A stretch of 64,000 nucleotides of DNA from DVED01 sp963838375 (GTDB lineage Bacteria > Cyanobacteriota > Cyanobacteriia > Cyanobacteriales > Geitlerinemataceae): contig CAWIQY010000015.1 in assembly GCA_963838375.1 (NCBI GenBank), positions 310,001 through 374,000 of the forward strand, written 5' to 3'. Under the pieces are notes generated by a model. That model had not been told where the DNA came from. It saw nothing but the letters and a program-made list of their open reading frames with translations, and did no database searches. Below, piece after piece: positions 18,808-28,315 of this stretch. Position numbers and translations under genes: made by a program. Position 1 is the first letter of the stretch. Each line of letters begins with the position of its first letter.

Positions 18808-18948
18808 ATGACTGACCTCAATCGCGGTATCATGAAATTTAAGGGAGCCGATACTCCCATTGCGATCGCCATTTCCACCATTCTAGTTTTGGGTGGCATC
18901 GGTTTTCTCCTCTGGTGGGCATACCAGTCGGCGTATGTCGGTATCTAG
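18808..18948 (+). CDS. Small single-span membrane protein (46 aa), photosynthetic-complex-like
   Basis: ATG at 18808 preceded by a GGGAG ribosome-binding site. The product starts MTDLNRGIMKFKGADTPIAI and continues into one hydrophobic helix (AISTILVLGGIGFLLWW), ending AYQSAYVGI. A short basic cytosolic N-terminus plus one helix is the layout of small subunits of photosystems, b6f and NDH-1 complexes in cyanobacteria. I do not recognise it with certainty. Too short for routine gene callers but with a good start and coding bias. Confidence 0.7.
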   Translation: MTDLNRGIMKFKGADTPIAIAISTILVLGGIGFLLWWAYQSAYVGI

Positions 18949-19052
18949 TCCCAAACTCGGTGAAAAACCCATTCGATACACCAAACTCAGTTTCGCTACA
19001 CCCAACTCAGTCCAGTCAGAGTTTGGGTTTGTCGGGCTAAATCTTTTTTCCT

Positions 19053-20180
19053 TTGATTGATTTATTCCCCTTTGTTCTAGCCGCCGATGTCGAGCCACTC
19101 CTGGGAGCTGTGTGGCTCGACATCCTCGTACTGGGGATCATGCTACTGCTGTCTGGCTGCTTTTCAGGGTCAGAGACGGCTCTGACAGCCCTCGATAACT
19201 TTAAACTGAGAGCGTTAATCCGCGAATATCCCAATTCCAACACCATGTTTCGCCTGCTGTTGGAATATAGAGGGCGATTTATTATTACGCTGCTTGTTGG
19301 CAACACTCTCATCAATAATTTTTCGGCAATTCTCACCAGCAATCTATTTAGTTTGTGGTTAGGCAATCAGGCAATTGGTATCGCCACAGGTGTGGTGACA
19401 TTTTTGGTGCTGACGTTTGGAGAAATTCTACCTAAATCTCTTGCCATTAATAACGTCTTACCCGTTTTCACGATCGTCGCTCGTCCGATTTACTGGCTCT
19501 CGCAAGTCTTTTCAATCTTAGGGATTATTCCCGTATTTGAAATGCTGACGCAAGCAACAATTCGTCGCTTTCAGCACAAAGACGGACAGCACGTGGAATC
19601 GGTTAGCGACTTGCAATTGATGATCGAAATTCTCGGGGGTAAAGGTAAGTTAGATTTACACAAGCATCAGTTACTCAACAAAGCACTGACGCTCGATCGA
19701 CTCAGTGCCAAAGAACTGGTTAAACCCCGCATCGATATGCAAACCATTTCCCACGAAGCCTCCCTGCAAGAGTTAGTCGATTTGTGCTTAGAAACGGGAT
19801 ATTCTCGTATTCCGGTGCAGGAAGAATCGAAAGATCGAATTGTGGGAATCGCCCATCTCAAACAGGCGCTGCACCAACTCAAGTTTATCCGATCGGGGGG
19901 ACAAGGCAGCGATCGAGTTCTGGCTGCCATCGATCCCCCCGTCTACGTCCCCGATACCAAGCGCGTAGCAGATTTGCTCAAAGAAATGCTCCACCAACGC
20001 CTGCACATGGCGATTATTGTAGACGAGTACGGCGGAACGGTAGGATTAATTACCCTAGAAGATATTTTAGAAGAATTGGTGGGAGAAATTTACGACGAAA
20101 GCGATTACCCAAGTCGTACCCTGCGGGAGCAGCGAGCCTCCAAAATTGTGTCAGACAATTCAGCCAAACTGACGATTTGA
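19053..20180 (+). CDS. CNNM/CorC-type membrane protein (DUF21 + CBS pair)
   Basis: A 375-residue protein of the hemolysin/CNNM family implicated in magnesium or other divalent cation homeostasis. It has an N-terminal DUF21 domain with three or four helices, including LSGCFSGSETALTAL and 'LTFGEILPKSLA', followed by a CBS pair ('ELVKPRIDMQTIS', 'YSRIPVQEESKDRIVGIAHLK', 'MAIIVDEYGGTVGLITLEDILEELVGEIYDE'). The C-terminal CorC/HlyC accessory domain is absent, making it shorter than the usual ~430 residues. Start is a TTG at 19053; a downstream start is possible. Confidence 0.88.
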   Translation: MIDLFPFVLAADVEPLLGAVWLDILVLGIMLLLSGCFSGSETALTALDNFKLRALIREYPNSNTMFRLLLEYRGRFIITLLVGNTLINNFSAILTSNLFSLWLGNQAIGIATGVVTFLVLTFGEILPKSLAINNVLPVFTIVARPIYWLSQVFSILGIIPVFEMLTQATIRRFQHKDGQHVESVSDLQLMIEILGGKGKLDLHKHQLLNKALTLDRLSAKELVKPRIDMQTISHEASLQELVDLCLETGYSRIPVQEESKDRIVGIAHLKQALHQLKFIRSGGQGSDRVLAAIDPPVYVPDTKRVADLLKEMLHQRLHMAIIVDEYGGTVGLITLEDILEELVGEIYDESDYPSRTLREQRASKIVSDNSAKLTI

Positions 20181-20249
20181 TATCATTGGCTGCCAAAACT
20201 TGAGGAGGTCAGCGCTATCATCGAAGGTGTCCTCCCCACTGTTTGAATC

Positions 20250-20546
20250 GTGAATAAACCTCCAAACGGTCGATTAGTCTTGACTCACTCGACCCATATT
20301 CCTGGATTGATCCCTATTCTAGAACGCCTGACCCACAACCTAGGAGTTCAAACGATTACACCGGGTGTGATCGGACGGGTGAGAGGACATTCTCCGCAAC
20401 TGAAGTTAAGAATTTCCGTCCCGATTCGGGGTGGATTTAAGGTGTTGGCACGTCACGGAAAAACCGTTCAAGAAGTGTTTATTATTGCCACTCTCAGTCA
20501 AGAAGAACTTGAAGGCGCGATCGATCGAATTTTAAACCTCAAGTGA
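20250..20546 (+). CDS. DUF2103 family protein
   Basis: A 98-residue protein with GTG start. It contains 'RLVLTHSTHIPGLIPILERL', 'TPGVIGRVRG' and 'VRGHSPQLKLRISVPIRGGFKVLARHGKTVQEVFI', which match the DUF2103 family, annotated in some databases as predicted metal-binding. No experimental role is known to me. Lies 69 bases downstream of the CNNM gene on the same strand, possibly co-transcribed. Confidence 0.8.
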   Translation: MNKPPNGRLVLTHSTHIPGLIPILERLTHNLGVQTITPGVIGRVRGHSPQLKLRISVPIRGGFKVLARHGKTVQEVFIIATLSQEELEGAIDRILNLK

Positions 20547-20561
20547 CTAAAGTTTGCCTTT

Positions 20562-20591
20562 GCCTGATATAGCGACGACTATATCGGGCTG
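20562..20591. terminator. Hairpin between convergent genes
   Basis: Inverted repeat GCCTGATATAG / CTATATCGGGC with a six-base loop, between the DUF2103 gene and the converging MscS gene. The stem is strong but T-tracts are weak, so termination is an inference from position. Confidence 0.45.
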
Positions 20592-20605
20592 GCGGGCATC
20601 CCCAA

Positions 20606-22000
20606 CTAATCCGAGGGGGAGTGAGAATTACTCGTCCCGTGGGTTTCCAACTCGATGGGAATTCGGGGCATATTGCGAATAGCGATCGTATAAATGTCCG
20701 TCGGCATTTCGATTTTCGCCTCTTGCAACGCTTCCTTAATCCCTTGAGTCACATTGGATGTGGCTTGCAAGAATCCAGCGCGGCGGGAATCCACCCAGAA
20801 ACGCACTTCCAAATTCACCGTACTAGCAGCTAACTCTTTCACCAGCACTTCCAATGGGGGATCGACTTCCACTTCTTCAATGCCGTTGAGCTTGTCTCGA
20901 ATCACACCAGTGGCAGTAGCGATATCGGCGTCGTAGTCGATCCCTACAATCACCGAACTGCGGCGGCGGGTAGAGGCGGTATTGTTGGTAATGGTGGATT
21001 GGAAGACTTCTTGATTGGGAATGTAGACCACGCGACCGTCGTAGGTGGTCATGGTCGTACCGCGCAACTGAACTTGAGTGATGGTTCCTTCGTAGCCTTC
21101 GATCACGACTTGATCGCCGATGCGAAACGGTCTGGCCGCCAGAAGGATCACCCCGGAAATATAGTTACTCAGAACATCTTTGAGACTAAAACCGATCGCC
21201 ACACTGGTCAATCCCAACGCCCCCACCAACGCTGCCAGGTCGAGTCCCATCACCCCCAAAGCTAAAACCGCTCCGAGAACCCACACACCGCCATAACCCA
21301 ACCGACCGATGAGAATTTCCGTACTTCGATCGCCCTCAGTTTGTTTTGCCCACTCAAAAGCGAGGCGGCGCACGGCTTGAGCAACGATCCAGGTGAGCAT
21401 CACCACCACCATTGCTCCAATTAAAGACGGCAGATTATCAACCGTCTTGCGGATCGATTCGCGCACTGTACTATTCAGGCGTTGGACAACATCGATCGCC
21501 AAGGGAGGTTTATCCAGCGCTTGATTGAGGTCTTCCGTCCATTTTTGGGCGAGGGCTTCCACGGAAAGACCGAAATCCTCTGCATCTTGCGTCGTTACAG
21601 TCATCAGCACGCGGTTATTGAGCTGCAAGGTGGCAAGGTTCCGAGCCACATCTCGTTGCACCGAGACGGGTTCTAGCGCATCCACTCGGGTTATGAGGCT
21701 GGAAATTCGACGGTTAATGGTGGCAGCGCGATCGCCTGCATCGAGACCTTGCAAACTTCCCACCTGGAAAATCGGTCGTCCCCGTACTTCCACATCGGCA
21801 AAATACAATCCTTCCTTGACTTCGGCTGTAGTTTTAGCTGGAGAGGGGACTGGAACAGGTTCAGCGTCTTGAGCAACACTAGGCGTAATATTAATCGATA
21901 TCGCAGTGATGGCGATCGTTACAATGGTGGGTAACGATGAGAATCCAAGGGAGTTGCAGCGCGATCGCCATGAGGATTTGCGAATCAAAAACATCGACAT
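20606..22000 (-). CDS. MscS family mechanosensitive channel with periplasmic N-terminal region
   Basis: A 464-residue protein. After a signal peptide (ending near SVAQDAE) there is a 130-residue periplasmic region, then three membrane helices and the pore-lining helix 'ALVGALGLTSVAIGFSLKDVLSNYISG', typical of MscS TM3. The beta domain follows ('FRIGDQVVIEGYEGTITQVQLRGTTMTTYDGRVVYIPNQEVFQS') and the C-terminal alpha/beta domain. Such channels release solutes on hypo-osmotic shock. A paralogue lies at 50589. Confidence 0.92.
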   Translation of the reverse strand: MSMFLIRKSSWRSRCNSLGFSSLPTIVTIAITAISINITPSVAQDAEPVPVPSPAKTTAEVKEGLYFADVEVRGRPIFQVGSLQGLDAGDRAATINRRISSLITRVDALEPVSVQRDVARNLATLQLNNRVLMTVTTQDAEDFGLSVEALAQKWTEDLNQALDKPPLAIDVVQRLNSTVRESIRKTVDNLPSLIGAMVVVMLTWIVAQAVRRLAFEWAKQTEGDRSTEILIGRLGYGGVWVLGAVLALGVMGLDLAALVGALGLTSVAIGFSLKDVLSNYISGVILLAARPFRIGDQVVIEGYEGTITQVQLRGTTMTTYDGRVVYIPNQEVFQSTITNNTASTRRRSSVIVGIDYDADIATATGVIRDKLNGIEEVEVDPPLEVLVKELAASTVNLEVRFWVDSRRAGFLQATSNVTQGIKEALQEAKIEMPTDIYTIAIRNMPRIPIELETHGTSNSHSPSD

Positions 22001-22240
22001 TATTTACGAGTGCGGGGTGCAAAGAAGCTCGAGGAATTTACGAACAACTTTTGCCAAGAATATGGGATCGAAAACCGATATCCCAACTACTTACATTGTG
22101 TCACAAATGTGTTGCCAAATCGCTAAAGTTTGCCGGATAGAAAAGCGCAAATCCGATGCAAAAAAGCCGGGAGTCCCGGATTTTTCCAGGAATCTCTCGG
22201 CTCGCACGAACGCTTTGTCAAGAAATTAGTAGCTACGTGA

Positions 22241-23104
22241 CTACAGTGTGCCGGATTGTTTGACATCAGGATTGCCTTGACGATCGACATCCACTTCTTC
22301 GCGACGCAGGGTTTCTTGACCCGTAACCGTCTCTTGTTCGACTTCTTTGCGGACTGTCACTTCTCCACGTGCAAAGGTTTCCTTGTGGATATCTGCCGTT
22401 TCTTCGTGAACATCCATCCGGGCGACTTCAGTTTCGCGGAAGTCCGTGCTGCCTGTGGTTGCTGTCCCGGTTCCAGGAGTATATTCGATGATGATTTTCT
22501 CTTTTTCCACGGGAACAGAAGCCGAAGCGGTTTCTGTTTCTACCCGCTTACTTACCGTCACTTCCCCAGTTTTCTGGCGTTGCTTGTCGGCGATCAAACG
22601 CTCTTCGTAAAGCTTCAGCTTCTGGTGGTTCTCTTCGTCAGTGGTGTAGAGTTCGGGTTCGTTTTCGTACTGATAGCTAGACGCATTGTAGGCAGCAGTG
22701 GAGGTCGCTGCCGAGGTCGCAGTTGCTGCTCCAGTTGCGGCTGGTTGGCGATAGACCGATCGTACGCTCTCTTCGTACTCGTAATCCACCGTCATATCGT
22801 CATTGTACTCAGGCAAACGTTCGGCTTGCTCTTGGTTGACAATGCCGATGGCATAAACACAATCTTTTTGATAGTTGACTTGGCAGCGTCCCACGGGAAG
22901 TAAGACTTTTTTGCCCAAAATCCAAAACCCGGTATCGATGACTAAGTAGCGGAAACGACCGCCTTCGTCGATGAGTGCATCGTAAACCGTTCCAATTTTA
23001 TCTTCTGTCAGTCCAGCATAAACTGAATAGCCTTTGATATCTTCTCCACCGAAAATATCTTCTTTGTAATTTGGGTATAAATCAGCAATTTTGTAAAGAG
23101 CCAT
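22241..23104 (-). CDS. PRC-barrel and DUF2382 (YsnF/AvaK-type) stress protein
   Basis: A 287-residue protein. An N-terminal PRC-barrel ('ADLYPNYKEDIFGGEDIKGYSVYAG', 'VYDALIDEGGRFRYLVIDTGFWILGKKVLLPV') is joined by an alanine/threonine-rich low-complexity linker (about 120-145) to a DUF2382 domain ('KLYEERLIADKQRQKTGEVTVSKRVET' ... 'RREEVDVDR'). Proteins of this architecture are linked to desiccation, salt and akinete stress in cyanobacteria. Ends 'PDVKQSGTL'. Function is by family association only. Confidence 0.88.
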   Translation of the reverse strand: MALYKIADLYPNYKEDIFGGEDIKGYSVYAGLTEDKIGTVYDALIDEGGRFRYLVIDTGFWILGKKVLLPVGRCQVNYQKDCVYAIGIVNQEQAERLPEYNDDMTVDYEYEESVRSVYRQPAATGAATATSAATSTAAYNASSYQYENEPELYTTDEENHQKLKLYEERLIADKQRQKTGEVTVSKRVETETASASVPVEKEKIIIEYTPGTGTATTGSTDFRETEVARMDVHEETADIHKETFARGEVTVRKEVEQETVTGQETLRREEVDVDRQGNPDVKQSGTL

Positions 23105-23325
23105 AGTCGATCTCCAAGTATCATTAACAATCTGATGTCTCTATAGTAGGCATTTATTAAAGTTCCGTCGTCTACCTAAAGAGCGAATAAAAAATAGATC
23201 GATCGTTAGGATGTCCTTCTCAAGATAGAGAGACGTTCCGAATTCTCGATCTTTAGTATCTAAATAATTTGAAGTATTTTAAAGCCAAAATCAGAGTGCC
23301 ATTCGATTTCTGACACCGCCTCACC

Positions 23326-23361
23326 AAAAAAAAACGCCCTCCAATTGGAGGGCGTTTTTTT
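23326..23361. terminator. Strong bidirectional terminator downstream of psbA
   Basis: Perfect 10-bp palindromic stem CGCCCTCCAA / TTGGAGGGCG flanked by a run of A on one side and seven T on the other. It terminates psbA (minus strand). Confidence 0.9.
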
Positions 23362-23399
23362 AGACTATGCTTAACGCATCTCTAGCACTCAAGCGGTGA

Positions 23400-24482
23400 T
23401 TAACCGTTGATAGCAGGAGCGGTCAAAGCGACGGGGGTGGAATCACCAGCAGCCAAGTCTAAGGGGAAGTTGTGAGCGTTGCGCTCGTGCATCACTTCCA
23501 TTCCTAAGCTGGCGCGGTTGATCACATCTGCCCAGGTGTTGATGACGCGACCTTGGCTGTCAATCACTGATTGGTTGAAGTTGAAACCGTTCAGGTTGAA
23601 TGCCATGGTGCTCACACCTAATGCTGTGAACCAGATTCCCACAACTGGCCATGCACCTAAGAAGAAGTGCAAGGAACGGCTGTTGTTGAAGGAAGCGTAT
23701 TGGAAGATCAAGCGACCAAAGTAGCCGTGTGCGGCGACGATGTTATAGGTTTCTTCTTCTTGACCGAATTTGTATCCGTAGTTCTGAGATTCGTTCTCGG
23801 TGGTTTCACGCACCAGAGAAGAGGTGACCAAAGAACCGTGCATCGCGGAGAATAAAGAACCTCCGAAGACACCGGCGACTCCCAACATGTGGAAGGGGTG
23901 CATCAGGATGTTGTGCTCGGCTTGGAACACTAACATGAAGTTGAATGTACCGGAGATGCCGAAGGGCATGGCGTCGGAGAAGCTTCCTTGACCCAAAGGA
24001 TAGATCAAGAACACGGCGCTAGCAGCAGCAACGGGTGCGCTGTAGGCGACGCAGATCCAAGGACGCATTCCTAGGCGGTAGCTCAGTTCCCATTCACGTC
24101 CCATGTAGGCGAAGATGCCGACTAGGAAGTGGAAGCAGATGAGCTGGTAAGGACCACCGTTGTACAACCATTCGTCTAAGGACGCTGCTGCCCAGATGGG
24201 GTAGAAGTGCAAGCCGATGGCGTTGGAAGAAGGAACTACTGCTCCGGAGATGATGTTGTTGCCGTACATCAAGGAACCGGCTACGGGTTCGCGGATGCCG
24301 TCGATGTCCACGGGGGGAGCGGCGACGAAGGCGATGATGAAGCAGATGGTGGCGGTTAAGAGGGTGGGGATCATCAGGACGCCGAACCAGCCTACATAGA
24401 GGCGATTTTCGGTGGATGTGACCCAGCCGCAGAACCGATCCCATACGTTAGCGCTTTCGCGCTGTTGAATGGTGGTTGTCAT
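23400..24482 (-). CDS. psbA: Photosystem II D1 protein, Glu130 form
   Basis: A 360-residue D1 protein, the reaction-centre subunit that binds P680, the quinone QB and the Mn4CaO5 cluster. All five membrane helices and the C-terminal manganese-ligand region (EVMHERNAHNFPLDLA) are present, with the 16-residue extension AGDSTPVALTAPAING removed by CtpA after Ala344. Residue 130 is Glu (FAYMGREWELSY). In cyanobacteria with several psbA genes Glu130 marks the high-light D1:2/PsbA3-like form, and Gln130 the low-light form. Full length, own promoter and terminator. Confidence 0.98.
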   Translation of the reverse strand: MTTTIQQRESANVWDRFCGWVTSTENRLYVGWFGVLMIPTLLTATICFIIAFVAAPPVDIDGIREPVAGSLMYGNNIISGAVVPSSNAIGLHFYPIWAAASLDEWLYNGGPYQLICFHFLVGIFAYMGREWELSYRLGMRPWICVAYSAPVAAASAVFLIYPLGQGSFSDAMPFGISGTFNFMLVFQAEHNILMHPFHMLGVAGVFGGSLFSAMHGSLVTSSLVRETTENESQNYGYKFGQEEETYNIVAAHGYFGRLIFQYASFNNSRSLHFFLGAWPVVGIWFTALGVSTMAFNLNGFNFNQSVIDSQGRVINTWADVINRASLGMEVMHERNAHNFPLDLAAGDSTPVALTAPAING

Positions 24483-24529
24483 TGTTTGGATAATTGCTAT
24501 TGAATTTTCAAGGTTCGCTTGATGTATTC

Positions 24530-24559
24530 AATATAGCTGAGTCTGAGAGGGTCTGTAAA
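24530..24559 (-). promoter_or_regulatory. psbA promoter (-35 and -10)
   Basis: On the minus strand TTTACA (24559-24554), an 18-base spacer and TATATT (24535-24530) lie about 50 bases upstream of the psbA ATG. This is the sigma-70-type arrangement of cyanobacterial psbA promoters, leaving an untranslated leader of about 40 bases. Confidence 0.75.
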
Positions 24560-24768
24560 GGTTTGTGACCACAGCATTGGCTATAGGATGTATAAGCTGT
24601 GTTTATATTTAGAGGCTTTGAGGTTGGGTGATTTTGGGTGCGATGTCACTCACCCAAACTGCATAGGTTGTCCAGGCTCAGAAGTATATTCGAGTGAATC
24701 ACTTCACGGTGAGGCTGGCAAAATAAGACTGGCACAGCACAGTACAGCAACGCACGATCCTGAAAACG

Positions 24769-27310
24769 ATGTCATCTACCCCAGATCTTTCCCACACGAT
24801 TGCGTATCAACTAAACGTTCGACTTGTCGAACAAACCTGCTTGTTTGAACTTGCCTGGGGTCAAGGGCAACAATTGTCTGCTCAACTCCAGTATCCGATG
24901 CGCTTGAGCGTTTTGTACCGAGAATGGCGGTTTGTGTATTTGAGCTTTTACCAGAACTTAGATGCCCTCGACGATCTCGATTCCCAAAATGGGAGTGCCT
25001 ATAAACACTTGCGGGGACGGGTAGCCGATAGTGGCAGTATCGAATCGCCTCTGCCGGATTGGCACGCGAAGTTGGTGACAGTGGAAGCGGAATTACTTTC
25101 GGAGTTTCATAATTGGTTGCGCAGTCGGGAGTTGTTTGAGATCCGTACGGAATTGGTGCGCGTGCGATCGCAGCCTGAAGATGCAACCGGAAAGGGAGAA
25201 TCGATCGTTGATGTCTTAGTAACTTGTGGTTCCTCGGATTTGGCGCGACTACCCTGGGAAGCCTGGGAAATCGGGACAGAACTGGCTGCCCACAGTCGCA
25301 TTCGCATTTTCCGCACTCCGTCCAATATTCGATTGGCGCCCCAAAGGAGCAAATCTACCGCTAGAGTTCTGGCAATTCTGGGGGATGATACGGGATTGAA
25401 TTTTGCCAAAGAACGGGAGGCTCTAACACAATGCCAGAAACAGGTACAACTGACATTTGTCGGTTGGCAACCGGGAAAATCGATCGCCGAACTCAAGGCT
25501 GAAATTCGATCGGCGCTTCGAGATCCCCAAGGCTGGGATGTTCTGCTATTTTTTGGACACAGCAACGAAACCGGGTTGACGGGTGGAGTCATTTCGATCG
25601 CCCCGGATGCCCAACTTCAAATACACGAAATTACTGAAGATTTAAAAATTGCTAAAGATCGGGGATTGCAATTTGCCCTATTTAATTCTTGTAGCGGTTT
25701 GAGTATTGCCGATGCACTGATTAATTTGGGTTTATCCCAAGTTGTCGTCATGCGAGAGGCAATTCACAACAATGTCGCTCAAGAGTTTTTGGTTCAATTT
25801 TTACACAGTTTAGCCAACTATCAAGATGCTTACGACTCTCTTCGATCGGCTTGTAAGTTTCTCAAACTCGAGCAAAATCTGACTTATCCCTCGGCATATT
25901 TAATTCCTTCCCTATTTCGCCATCCGGCGGCAGAAGTCTTCCGTCTGCAACGCAAACCCAGTGGGTGGCAAAGAGCGATCGAACTCTTGCGACCGACGAA
26001 ACTCGAAGCGATCGCTCTGCCAATTTTACTATTCTTCAGTTGCTCGGTTTCATCGCAAGATGCTTTGGTGGCACAGCGGTTGTTGGTGCAGTCTATCTAT
26101 CGCGATCGTGACGGATCAAATCGAGCCAATTTCGGCTGCTCAACCCCCTCCTGTGTTGTTAGTACAAATCGATGAAGAGTCCATTAGAAGGGCAAAAATT
26201 ACCGATATCAAACCTCTGGATCGTAAATATGTTGCCACAATCATCCCTCGTCTGGCGGCATTAAACGCCAAAGTTGTGGGACTCGATCTCTTGTTCAAGA
26301 ATCATATTGAAAAAGAGGAAAACACGGCTATCCTCGCTCAAACCATCAAGAAAGCCGTGTCTGAGCATCGAACTTGGTTTGTCTTTGCGGCTTACGAACA
26401 TGGAGGAAATTGGCTCAAGCCGCTCCCAGAAATTACCAATCCCCATTGGAGTTTGTTTGGAGATATCGAATTATTGCTCTGGTCGATGAAACTTGCGCCT
26501 CGCAATCTGTCGTCCACTTCTCCTTTACCCTTTTCGTACAATCTTGCCCTTGCCCATCATCTCACTCAGACAGAAGAGTTTCTCGAGGAGGTTCCCCAAC
26601 CCAACCTACGATCGTCTAGCGACTTTCTCTCCCAAATCGATAAGTTTGTCCAATTCCAGAAAAAAGAGGATTACACCACGCTCTTGCCGTCATGGTCTCG
26701 CAGCCAACCGATCACACTATTCTCGTACAGACTCCAGCAACTTTGGTTTCATCCCATCATCGACTTTTCTGTTCCTCCCAGTCGGGCTTATGACACCATT
26801 CCCGCCTGGAAACTATTAGAAAGCGATGCCAGCACTCCACAATTGCAAGCGATCGATCGGCAAGTTGTCGTCCTAGCGGCTGGAGGATTTGCTGAAGCTG
26901 GACTGTTCTCGGACGGTCAGGATAACCACCGATTGCCACCTGCCATCGCCTATTGGCACGATCGCACTTCCAATCCTACAGAAATTTTCACGGGTGGTGA
27001 AGCCCACGCTTATATGATTCATCATTTGTTGCGCGATCGATTGGTGGTTCCCGTTCCTGACTTGTGGGCAGTCGCTGCTGCCATTTTGCTGGGGAAAGGG
27101 ATGGTGGTGGTGTGGCGGCAAAAACACCAGCAATTGAGCCAGCGGGGAACTTCGATCGTGCAGGGAACCGTAGCGATTGCCCCGATCGTTTACGGTGCGG
27201 CAAGCTTGCAAATTTTCGTCAGTGCGGCGATTTTATTACCTTGGGTGCTACCATCTACCGCGTTTTGGATTTACACGTTACCTATTTTGCTAAGGAAAAA
27301 AACTGTATGA
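24769..27310 (+). pseudogene. CHAT-CHASE2 protein gene, frame interrupted near the first membrane helix
   Basis: The first 420 codons encode a CHAT (caspase HetF-associated with TPRs) domain: 'DVLVTCGSSDLARLPWEAWEIG', 'WDVLLFFGHSNE' with the catalytic His, and 'FALFNSCSGLSIADALINLG' with the catalytic Cys. A different frame from about 26110 encodes a CHASE2 sensory domain ('PPPVLLVQIDEESIRRA', 'KVVGLDLLF', 'VVVLAAGGFAE') and two or three C-terminal helices. The stretch between them makes a membrane helix (QLLGFIARCFGGTAVV...) in the third frame, so two single-base losses near 26035 and 26100 would restore one CHAT-TM-CHASE2 protein. CHAT-CHASE2 fusions are known in cyanobacteria. Two separate genes is the alternative. 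Confidence 0.75.
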
Positions 27311-28101
27311 AAACTATCAATCGGGTGCTATTTACAGCGATCGTGGGAATCTGGATTTTATTGTCCGATCCGATCGCTCGTTCTCAGCCGGTTTCCGATG
27401 CCAAGATACCCGTACCGACTAAGCGACAAGAACAAGATCCAGAGCCGCCCGATTCTAAGCGGACTGGTGTCGGTGTTTCCGGTGGGGCTCCTGGCGTCAA
27501 ACAAGATCCGCCGCTGCCGGAAGACAAGGAGACTGGTGTCGGTACGACTCCTAGCGCGACAGATCCGGAGCCGCCCGATTCCAAGCCGACTGGTGTCGGT
27601 ACGACTCCTAGTGTCCGAGGGAACTTCTGCTTAATCGCACCATCTACTTTGGGACAAACCTCTACAATTTGGAACGATCTCCCCTTATTTATCTGGGATG
27701 GAAATGTCAGCAACATCGAACTACGAGATCACAACAGCGATACTGCGCTGTGGACTGCCCAACCCGATTCTACGGCTTCAACATTCCAATATGACGGCGA
27801 ACCTTTAGAACCGGGTCAAACCTACGATGTCGTCATGACAACCACCGGAGAGTTAATTTTCACCTTCACGGTGATGGATGCCCAAACTCGTGCTGGAATT
27901 GCAGCGGATTTACAGGCTTTAGAAGAACGAGCGATCGAACAGGGAGCGGACGAAGGATCGATCGCCTTTGCACGCGCCCAATACTTCGCTAATCGGGGAT
28001 TGCGATGGGATGCCTTGCAGGAAGTGTTCTCAGTCATCGAACCGGGAGAAGATGCAATTTCGATCGCGGCTTTACTCACCTGCGATCTGCAAAACGAGTA
28101 A
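27307..28101 (+). CDS. DUF928-like secreted protein coupled to CHAT-CHASE2
   Basis: A 264-residue protein whose ATG overlaps the CHASE2 stop (ATGA), showing translational coupling. A signal peptide (MKTINRVLFTAIVGIWILL...ARSQ) is followed by a repeated proline/acid linker with three copies of 'PEPPDSKxTGVGxxP'. A beta-rich domain then reads 'CLIAPSTLGQTSTIWNDLPLFIWDGNVSNIELRD' with 'LEPGQTYDVV', and the C-terminus is helical. The domain resembles DUF928 proteins, which I recall next to CHAT/CHASE2 genes in many cyanobacteria. The pair probably forms a periplasmic sensing unit; mechanism unknown. Confidence 0.75.
   Translation: MKTINRVLFTAIVGIWILLSDPIARSQPVSDAKIPVPTKRQEQDPEPPDSKRTGVGVSGGAPGVKQDPPLPEDKETGVGTTPSATDPEPPDSKPTGVGTTPSVRGNFCLIAPSTLGQTSTIWNDLPLFIWDGNVSNIELRDHNSDTALWTAQPDSTASTFQYDGEPLEPGQTYDVVMTTTGELIFTFTVMDAQTRAGIAADLQALEERAIEQGADEGSIAFARAQYFANRGLRWDALQEVFSVIEPGEDAISIAALLTCDLQNE
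27437..27612 (+). repeat. Three degenerate repeats coding a proline-rich linker
   Basis: Three imperfect in-frame copies of a roughly 60-base unit encoding DPEPPDSKRTGVGVS, DPPLPEDKETGVGTTP and DPEPPDSKPTGVGTTP. They form the flexible linker between the signal peptide and the DUF928-like domain. Confidence 0.75.
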
Positions 28102-28160
28102 GTCTTGTAATTGTTACCTCGGTCTAAAGACACGGGGATGAGCGCGAATTGGTCTGTAAT

Positions 28161-28228
28161 CCGTAGGGGTAGTGCCCTGTGCCTACCCCGTGGATTCGGG
28201 GCAACCACGGGGGGATTGCCCCTACAGA
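28161..28228. repeat. Interspersed inverted repeat (GTAGGGGCAAT class)
   Basis: Ends CCGTAGGGGTAGTG and CAATCCCCCC..(reverse strand TGTAGGGGCAATCC) form an imperfect inverted repeat with an inner CCCCGTGG / CCACGGGG stem. A related fragment occurs at 47049-47085, so this is one member of a dispersed family. Confidence 0.65.
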
Positions 28229-28237
28229 TTAAACGTT

Positions 28238-28275
28238 AAAAATCGTAGAGATTACTCCAAATCTCTACGATTTTT
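28238..28275. terminator. Bidirectional terminator
   Basis: Sixteen-base inverted repeat AAAAATCGTAGAGATT / AATCTCTACGATTTTT with a six-base loop and T-run on both strands, placed between the converging DUF928-like and DUF1232 genes. Confidence 0.85.
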
Positions 28276-28315
28276 ATTGGGATGAAAAACGGGTTAACGT
28301 TACAGTGCAATCGAG

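Noticed and set aside
24094..24444. 116-codon minus-strand frame rich in Arg, His and Leu
   Set aside because: Out-of-frame shadow of the highly expressed, codon-biased psbA.
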